Below are positions 57,226 through 64,000 of a stretch of 64,000 nucleotides of DNA, one piece after another. The position numbers and the translations under genes are program-made. Below the pieces are notes generated by a model, which saw only the letters and a list, made by a program, of their open reading frames with translations, ran no database searches and was not told the origin of the DNA. The DNA lies in the NCBI GenBank assembly GCA_024362935.1, contig JANCRA010000061.1:2790001-2854000 (forward strand), given 5' to 3'. Positions within the stretch are counted from its first letter, which is position 1. Every line of letters begins with the position of its first letter. The DNA is from Setophaga petechia. Taxonomy: Eukaryota > Chordata > Aves > Passeriformes > Parulidae.

Positions 57226-60200
57226 CAGCCCAAAGCAGATGTGCCACCAAGTTCCACAACTGACTCACTGCTGCCAGTCTTCACACCCCAGCTATTCAAT
57301 CTTAAATATTCCCTCTGGATCTATGTAGAGGATCACCAAGAATCACACAAATCATCAATTCACATGTGAAACAGAGGGTCCCCAATGAGAAATTCAGAAG
57401 TTGAGTTTTGTCTCTCCAAAAGCCACCATGATGCTGCCTTAAAATGCTCTGCACTAGGCTAAGGCAGAGCAGGAGCTGCACTTGCAGGGGCAGGGATGTC
57501 CCTGCAGGTAGGGGACTGCAGCCACAGCCAGGTCAGAGCCTGTTTTGCTCAGGGCATCTGGCTGGACCTGGCTCAGCTCACTGCTGCAGGCAGCACCAGT
57601 GAGTGCCTGGAAGGGGAATGTGCACCTCGTGTCTGCCTGGAGCCAGGCTCCTTGGGGAAACAGCACTCAGAACACATTAATGCAAATGGCACCACCTAAG
57701 CACATTGTGCTTTGAGGGGAATGTTGGAATCCATGGGCAAGATGACATCAATAGCTTCGTTTCAATTTCCTTGAAAAGAACCCAATGCAGAATTTTGGCA
57801 AACTTATTAAGGGCCAAGAGAAAAAATTAAATCAAGCATGATTTTCCATATTGATCTTATGAAATTCTCTATCCAATTTCCTCAAGGTCATTTTCTTTCA
57901 ATTTCCCAATTAAATTTAATAGATAATGACAGTGCCTAGGTGTTACAAAACCAAAACCTTAGCAATTCAAGTCTGTGAATTCAGGTGCATAAGGTGGTCC
58001 AAACCTTGACCTGCATGCTCCAAATTCCAACCCATCAAGTAGTATGGGAACAAGGAAGGACTGGCAGACTTTCTCAGGGGAAAACAAACCAGTGGCTAAA
58101 TGCTGTGACAACAGACTGCAAGGCTGACCTGAAGGCAAACCACCCCCAGCTGAGAGCTCTGAACACAAGAGATCCCCTATCCAATGAATATGCACCAAAA
58201 ATGAATTACTGAGTTTTAAATCTTACAGACATTGAACAAAATATAAAATCCAACCATACCTCCAAGTGGGTTATACAATTTGACAACCTGCGCACTTCCC
58301 TTCTGTGACGCCTCACTGGTATATGGCTAAAAGGAGAAAGAAATTTTCTGTAAAATCTTCAGCCTGCTCTCCATTACTGCTGATTAACTAGGCCCTCCAC
58401 TTTAAACAAGAGCTGGATTTGCAAAGGTTTGCTGTCACACCACTAAAAAGGGCTGCTTTGACACAGTTCTCCCTCGGAAAGCAGCCGGCTACAAAAGTGC
58501 CCTGAGAGAGCTACCCTCACTCAGCCTCTAATGCAGCCCAGCCTTGGAGTAGCAAGTCATTCTTTCCCAATTGCTGGAATTCATAGGCACAGGCTTCCCT
58601 TGAAATCAAGTGCCCGTGTACAATTGAACTGGTCAGTGCTAAGCCAAAAATCCAGAGAGGCTCACAAAAAGATCTGAAAGTCGGGGCAGCACCTGACACT
58701 GGGATTTATTTGCCACTGTGGAAGCACATGCTGGAGGCAGCTCCAAGAACAAGTTCAGCTGAAACAGATGGGTTTCAACTGTTACAGGCACCAAAACCCT
58801 TTCTCTTTTCCTCAGCTCTAGATGCAATTTTTTTGCATAAATGTCAAATGGAACCAGTTTATCCTAAGTTAGCCAGATACTACAAAGTTTGGGTTGCTTG
58901 GCTGAACTCATTATTTAGTACAGGATATGTCACATTCTATTAGAATGCAAAAATCACTAAAATATCTCTTGGCATAAAGTTTATTTTCAACATAAACAAC
59001 CTACTGCCATGCAAGTGCTTCATTCTGAAAGCAAAATTTATTCCCAGTGAAGCTAATAAAGTATTCATCTGAAATTGGCCTTAGCTTTTACTGAAATAGG
59101 AGTATCATTTGCAAAGATCACAAGAAGCAATAGTCAACAAGTCTTTTTATGAAATCCTTCAATATTTTGCCTGTGAGACTGTTCATCCTTCATCCATGTC
59201 ACTGTCATTTGCACAAAGTGTTGCCTCAACACAATTCCATTACTATTTCTGTTTCAATCATCACTACTGGCAAAGATCAGGACAGGGACTGGATATGAAG
59301 GGGAACAGGGAGTCTCCTGAACTTCTTATTCTTTTACGTCAGCTTAACCAATCAGAATGCTCTAAGATTTATAGAAGAATGGAAACAAATCATGTAAGGC
59401 ATCAAACCCATCAGCTTGGAATACTCGTGCAGCTTTTCATTGCTTGTTTAGCGTACATTTTTTCCCAATTTATGATTTTTATTATATTTGTCATTAATCA
59501 TTTAAATAATCATAAGCAGTGTATTGATTACAAGTAGTGTATTGGTCTTAAGCAGCATAATTTTCTGCTTTAGAGAGAGGGTAGCTAAGTGTCTTTGGAC
59601 AGTCTAATGCCAGAGTTGGATTGTTAGATCACCAAAACTTTTAGCTTTGCTAAACTAACCCTGATAACCTTCAATGAACAAAGCCTGAGGGCATAAAAGG
59701 ATGGACACCTGGAATCTAGAGTTCATAGCCCTCCATGAACACATTGGAGTAGCCAGAAGACAAAGAAAAAACTGCTAAAAACATTTCAGTCTCAGAGCTT
59801 AAATCAACTTTTCTGGGAAAAAAGATAATAAAGAGACTGGAAAATGTGAACTTATTGGCATGAGCAGGGAGACATCATTATCCAAGACAAGATAGAAGAC
59901 TAATTAATGAGGAGAATGCTGTAATTTAGAACTACCAAAGAGTCAGTTCTTTCTTTGCTAAAAATGTATCCATAAGTGGAAAACTTGAAAGTAGCATGCA
60001 TGTGGCTGGAGTTCTCGCCTCCGCACCACAGCTGGGAATAAAATAATGCCTACTGCTAATACCAAAAAATTATTGCTCAGGGGCTTCATCTATCCTGGGA
60101 TTTTTGGCAACCCGGGTATAAATATAGAACAATGAGAAATCGAAGCATTTTGACCAGGAGGCATTTCCAGAGCATGAATGTCCTGGATGCCACAGCATGG

Positions 60201-60240
60201 GGAACCTCCCACATCCACTGGCACCTCCTCAGTATCATCC
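57226..60240. other. gamma flank similar to alpha 37750-40020
   Basis: Follows alpha closely except for about 730 extra bases at 59045-59775, which hold a 142-codon open frame (59109-59537) of unknown nature. No other gene recognised. Confidence 0.5.
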
Positions 60241-60248
60241 CCCTGTGA

Positions 60249-60707
60249 GTGGCTTCCCCCCTGGCAGCTGCCTCCAAGGGGCCCTTGGAGCACCAGTGGG
60301 GCCCCAGCCCTGCCCAACAGGTCCCGCGGGCTCAGCAGCACCTGACACCAACACCATGGCCAAGCCCCCACCCGCTGCCAACCCGCAGAGCCCCACACCT
60401 GCCCCTCACCTGCTGCTCCTGGCACCTCTGGCTCACCCTGACGGGCATGGCAGTGCTGCTGGGGGCCCTGTGGGACGCAGTGCGGATTGGGGCCCTGCGG
60501 AACTCACTGGATCCTGCCCAGGCCCGCAGCTCCGCCATCCCGCTCTGCCTCGGCTGCTCCCGCTCCCACACAGACACTGATCCTGCTGAAATATCTGCAA
60601 AATGCAAAATATTTCTTCGGAAAATATGTCTCTTCATGTTTGGCCTTTGTGGCTTTCAAGGCTCATCAAGAAGAAGGGGGATGATTCCCATGATTCCCAA
60701 GAAGTAG
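60249..60707 (+). other. 152-codon GC-rich open frame in gamma
   Basis: Partner of 40029-40487. It differs at about four residues (for example Thr/Lys and Arg/Trp) and has the same length and stop. No family recognised. Confidence 0.3.
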
Positions 60708-62129
60708 CCAACAAGCTGGAAGTGATGGCCAGGCCTTGTAAAAGCAGGTGACTTCTTGGCTGAATTGCCTTGTTGAGGTGCAGGGCTTGACAGGCTTCAG
60801 TGATCTCAGACACAGGGCAGGTCAGCAAGGCTTGTGAAGAGGGATGTACTTCTGATGGTGGACACAAAGAATGCAGAATTTATGGGCACAAGGACAAGAT
60901 TTGGCAGAATCCCCAAGAAAAGGAGCAAAGGGATAAAGCCGATGCAGCAACTGTGCTGAATCTGCTCCAGCAGGGTAAAGGGCCATTCCAGCAGGGGCAG
61001 ACCATGGCCACCCACTCAAGAATCCTCTCACTGAGAAGAAGGGAGACACTGAGCATGCAAACTATTGAGCATGAGAAGTGAGAGGATCATCACCCAACAG
61101 CAGACAGAATACTCCTTATGGAGAGAACTAGGGAACTTGCAGGCAATGAACCTAATTCCTTTCTTTGCTCAAATGTGTAAATACTCAAACACTCTGGGTT
61201 CTCGTGCTGCTGGCTTTGTGAATTTGTCCCTGAGCCCCCCTTCCTGCACAGAACTGTGAATAATTACCTCCGCTCAGTGGGTGGATTAGGCTCTTGAACA
61301 ACGGGTGCTGGAACCAGCCAAGTTGGAGCAACACTCGCTGTGGCTCTGACACCTCCGCTCTCGCTGCAGCCACCAAAGGCTCTGAGCGCTCCTGCTCTGT
61401 GCCGGTGACAATGGCCACGTGTCCTTGGAAACAGGGAGTTGCATGTTCCAGGCTGGCTGGGATGTCACTGAGGAGTGGGACGTGACACAGCGGGGGCAGA
61501 GGGATTTCACAATGGGCACAGATAGGGAATGCCCTGCCCTGTCCAATCACTGACTCTGCTCATTTCCAAGCGCAGAACAAGGCACCCCACCAACCCCAGT
61601 AGCTGCAGCTGTGCAAAGCAGGGCTAATGAAGTGTTTCTGCACAAAAGTGCTGCACTTGGCTCTCTCTGAGGCAAAGGAGCAGCTCAGCACCTGTAACCA
61701 GGGCAGCAAGGTGCAGCCCGGCCAGTTCTGGGCCATCCTGTCATGTGTCCATCAGTCTGTGAGGCTTCCAGCATGTACATGGTTACTCAAATATCATCTC
61801 TTTGACACAACCCCCCGACCTTTCCTCATCCTGTCCTCTTCAAAGAAAACAAACCAGCAGCATGCCCAGGCCCCCAGGTGCTCTGCAGGAGGAGCTGAGA
61901 TGGAAAGGTCAGGGAGGACCATGAACACAATTACAGGCTGACAGTTGTGCTGACTGCAGGTGGCCATTGAAGTTTCTGACACATGTAGAAAAATATTTTA
62001 TACTCAGTTTATGATGATTTTATTGTCTTTTTCCCCATACCCAAGATTATTCCTGATTTTGGTCAGCTGGCACCAAATAAGTGTTTTCCAGTCATTACAG
62101 GGAGAGGTAATAAAATATGTTGTTTAAAA

Positions 62130-62880
62130 TGTGTTGACTATTACCATCCAAAGCTCATTTTTAATGACATCTTGTATTTGTTTTCAAGACCACATTCATA
62201 CCTGCCCATGTCTGATCTCCTGGCTGCCACACTCACAAGGACAGTGTAGTCTGGGGACACAAAGTGAGGAAGCAATTTGTCAAGCACCAGAGCCCAGATC
62301 TGTAAAAGAACTGTGTCCCTTTTTGGGAATGACTGGACTGTGTTGATTATGGATCCCCACTTACGAACTATTGGAAAAGCCTTTGTATGAATCATCAAAG
62401 GAATCCAAGGAGGTGTTACACTGGACTCTGGAATGTCCAACAGCCTTTCCATATCTTTTAAAGGTTTTTGATGACAGCCTCTGCTCTGGAGTTTCCAGAT
62501 TTGATGTAACCCTTTGCACTGTTCATACATGAGTGCCTTTGCCTTGCACAGTAACTCTATATTTAGCTCAAAGAATGGGAATGAAAGAAGGAACTCTGTG
62601 GTATTTTGAGCGGTATTTCTCAATAAACAACTAAACAATATACTCGAGGGATGGCCAATGCACCTAAGAGCTGGAACCACCATGGTCCTGATTGATAGAA
62701 TATACTTGAAAATAAAAGGGAAAAAAAGTGACTCTTCATGTGCTGCACGTGGTTATGCCTCGTGTAGAGCAAAAAGGAGGTCACTGGTTATCCCTGAGCA
62801 CAATCTTAAAGTAACAGGTGGCACTCCTGGAACAAAAGGCATGGTGCTACAGACAGCTACTGCCTTGAACCTTGCGTAAA
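62130..62880 (+). pseudogene. pol: gamma-like ERV pol fragment (RT thumb region)
   Basis: The plus strand reads EAICQAPEPRSVKELCPFLG then MTGLC near 62260-62345, a typical gamma-like reverse-transcriptase segment. A broken ALEFPDL-type stretch follows near 62490. It is the counterpart of the fragment at 41930 but stops at about 62880, before the integrase part seen in alpha. Confidence 0.6.
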
Positions 62881-63535
62881 GGTTACAAATTGCTGGATTT
62901 TTTACAAGAATGCTGATTGATTCGATATCCAGTAATTTGGAACATCATCAATCAAAAAAAGGAATGTAAGAATGGGAGAAGACTAAAAGTCCCCATTGTT
63001 GGTGGGACTGGCTTTTCTCATGCCTACCAGACCTTTAAAGGCTTAAAGAATTATTTATAACCCATGTTGGAATTGTTGCTGTTTGCATTTTTTTCTGTGT
63101 GATACTTCATTGTATTTCAGCTTTCATGAGATGTTTTGCAAATATTTGTAACAACAAACATTATTATCATAGAAAGTGAGACTTCCAAGACAAATCTTGA
63201 AAGTATCTACGTGGGAGATTGGTGCAAATAGCTTGGGAGGAAGTGGTGGGTAGTGGAACACTGAAAGCTCTGAAACCATCGACGTCCCAAGCCAAGCCAG
63301 AGCAATACAGCTTGTTCAACAACATATTCTGCAGCTCAGATAATCAATATGAAAATGACTACTGTATGGAAGACCACAATGAAAGGTCAACCGAAGTCCA
63401 AAAGCTCATCAAACACCCAGGGTCTCTAAAGATCCCCAACTAGACCCTCAGAGACTACCTGGGCAGACTCGAGAAATTTATGCACATTTAATGATTTCTG
63501 AGAAACAGAACGCATATGTACTGCATACTCCGTTG
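62881..63535. other. spacer right of gamma
   Basis: No gene or repeat recognised. The GC content rises sharply after 63535. Confidence 0.5.
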
Positions 63536-63596
63536 TGACCTCACGGCTGGTGTTGGCTCTGTCACCGTGCGCTCCGCGCCGGCACCTGTATAGAAA
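63536..63596 (+). promoter_or_regulatory. CRE-like site and TATA-like box
   Basis: TGACCTCA at 63536-63543 differs by one base from the palindromic CRE. TATAGAAA at 63589-63596 is a TATA-like box about 46 bases further. This layout is typical of CREM-driven spermatid genes such as protamines. It is sequence pattern only. Confidence 0.4.
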
Positions 63597-63640
63597 AGCA
63601 GGGCAGACACACACGCAGCACTCGTCCAAAACCACCACGC

Positions 63641-63823
63641 CCTGCCACGGTCGGAGAGGACGCCGGAGCAGGAGCCGGAGCCGGAGCAGGAGCCGGAGCC
63701 GGAGCCGGAGCAGGAGCCTCAGGCGCTCCCGGCCGGGCCGTGCGGAGGAGGCGCCGGGCCATGTCCCGCCGCCGCGGGTATCGCCGGCACCGCAGCCGGG
63801 GACGCCGCCGCCGCTACCGCTGA
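63641..63823 (+). pseudogene. protamine-like Arg-rich sequence, disrupted
   Basis: From 63652 the plus strand reads RRGRR, then about nine Ser-Arg pairs and LRRSR (to 63732). From 63734 another frame reads RAVRRRRRAMSRRRGYRRHR and then SRGRRRRYR with TGA at 63821-63823; 18 of these 29 residues are Arg. A Ser-Arg block followed by Arg clusters with scattered Tyr and Gly, ending near Arg-Tyr, is the layout of avian protamine, the small nuclear protein that packs sperm DNA. A one-base frame change lies near 63731-63734. The likely start site has CTG (63642) instead of ATG, with a two-base shift after it. AGTAAA at 63896 could be a weak poly-A signal. A CpG-rich promoter with chance Arg codons or an SR-protein fragment are alternatives. 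Confidence 0.5.
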
Positions 63824-64000
63824 GCCGAGCCCGGGGCTCGCCCCCTTCAGCCAGAGCCCGGAGAGCGCCAGCCACGACACGGGCCTGTCTCTGCCAGTAA
63901 AGCACAGCAAGCTCACACCAAAGTGTGCGTGTCCCCGCGGTGCCCGTGCGCCAGCAGCAGGTGTCACTCGGTGTCTGCGCCTCTCTGCTCCCCCAGGACT

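Larger units (their letters stand above)
50350..62880. repeat. duplicated unit gamma (ELL2-like)
   Basis: The left part carries ELL2-like exons. The right part (57226-62880) pairs with alpha 37750-42640. The right part looks about 97 percent identical by eye to alpha over 38000-38330 and 40020-41780, whereas the ELL2 exons of alpha and gamma differ by roughly a quarter. Confidence 0.87.

Noticed and set aside
63426..63905. 159-codon minus-strand open frame with Leu/Arg runs
   Set aside because: Antisense shadow of the plus-strand Arg-Ser repeat at 63652-63720.
1..64000. CRISPR arrays, bacterial operons, ribosome-binding sites
   Set aside because: None present. The DNA is vertebrate in structure (introns, LINEs, LTRs).

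Overview
The window looks like avian nuclear DNA, probably from a songbird. It has CR1 LINE fragments with the bird-type octamer tail on both strands, endogenous retroviruses (ERVs) and solo LTRs, small introns with GT/AG borders, and remnants of two genes that are neighbours in vertebrates: RHOBTB3 and ELL2 (human 5q15; Z-linked in birds). There is no bacterial or plasmid structure. The ORFs I examined outside the exons below were introns, transposon remnants or antisense shadows.

Left part (1-20,468, + strand): eight exons of the 3' two-thirds of a RHOBTB3 copy, in the right order and with matching splice phases. The copy is dead: a 1-base frameshift in exon 976-1343, a 9-base loss with an in-frame TAA in exon 5235-5346, a Trp-to-TGA change in exon 17707-17803, and a TGA in the last exon. 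An ERV (6659-14217, minus strand) sits in one intron. It has two LTRs, a 5-bp target duplication, a tRNA-Phe primer-binding site and PPT, gag with two CCHC knuckles, protease, RNase H, part of integrase, and a broken env. The reverse-transcriptase domain is missing.

Middle (20,469-27,547): repeat-rich spacer with CR1 pieces and two probable solo LTRs. GLRX, which lies between RHOBTB3 and ELL2 in human, was not found.

Right part (27,548-62,880): three duplicated units, here called alpha, beta and gamma, each carrying minus-strand exons of an ELL2-like elongation-factor gene. Alpha (27,548-42,640) has exons from the ELL region to the C-terminal occludin-homology domain. Beta (44,070-50,300) has an in-frame TAG, a frameshift and two lost exons. 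Gamma (50,350-62,880) keeps open 5' exons but lacks the 3' end. Exon lengths (254, 125 and 91 nt) and phases are the same in all three. Identity is patchy: some tracts are nearly identical and others are strongly diverged, which suggests gene conversion. Independent insertions distinguish the copies, for example a 1.32-kb solo LTR with 5-bp target duplication in gamma and a CR1 in beta. A second, gamma-like ERV pol fragment lies at the right edge of alpha and of gamma.

Right end (63,536-63,901): a GC-rich, arginine-rich block resembling a broken avian protamine gene. It has a CRE-like site, a TATA-like box, an (Arg-Ser)n stretch, a frame change, and an Arg-rich C-terminus ending in Tyr-Arg-stop.

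My inference is that this is a degenerating, repeat-loaded, non-recombining copy of a Z-linked region (W chromosome most likely, germline-restricted chromosome possible) in which ELL2 was amplified. The sequence alone cannot prove the chromosome.
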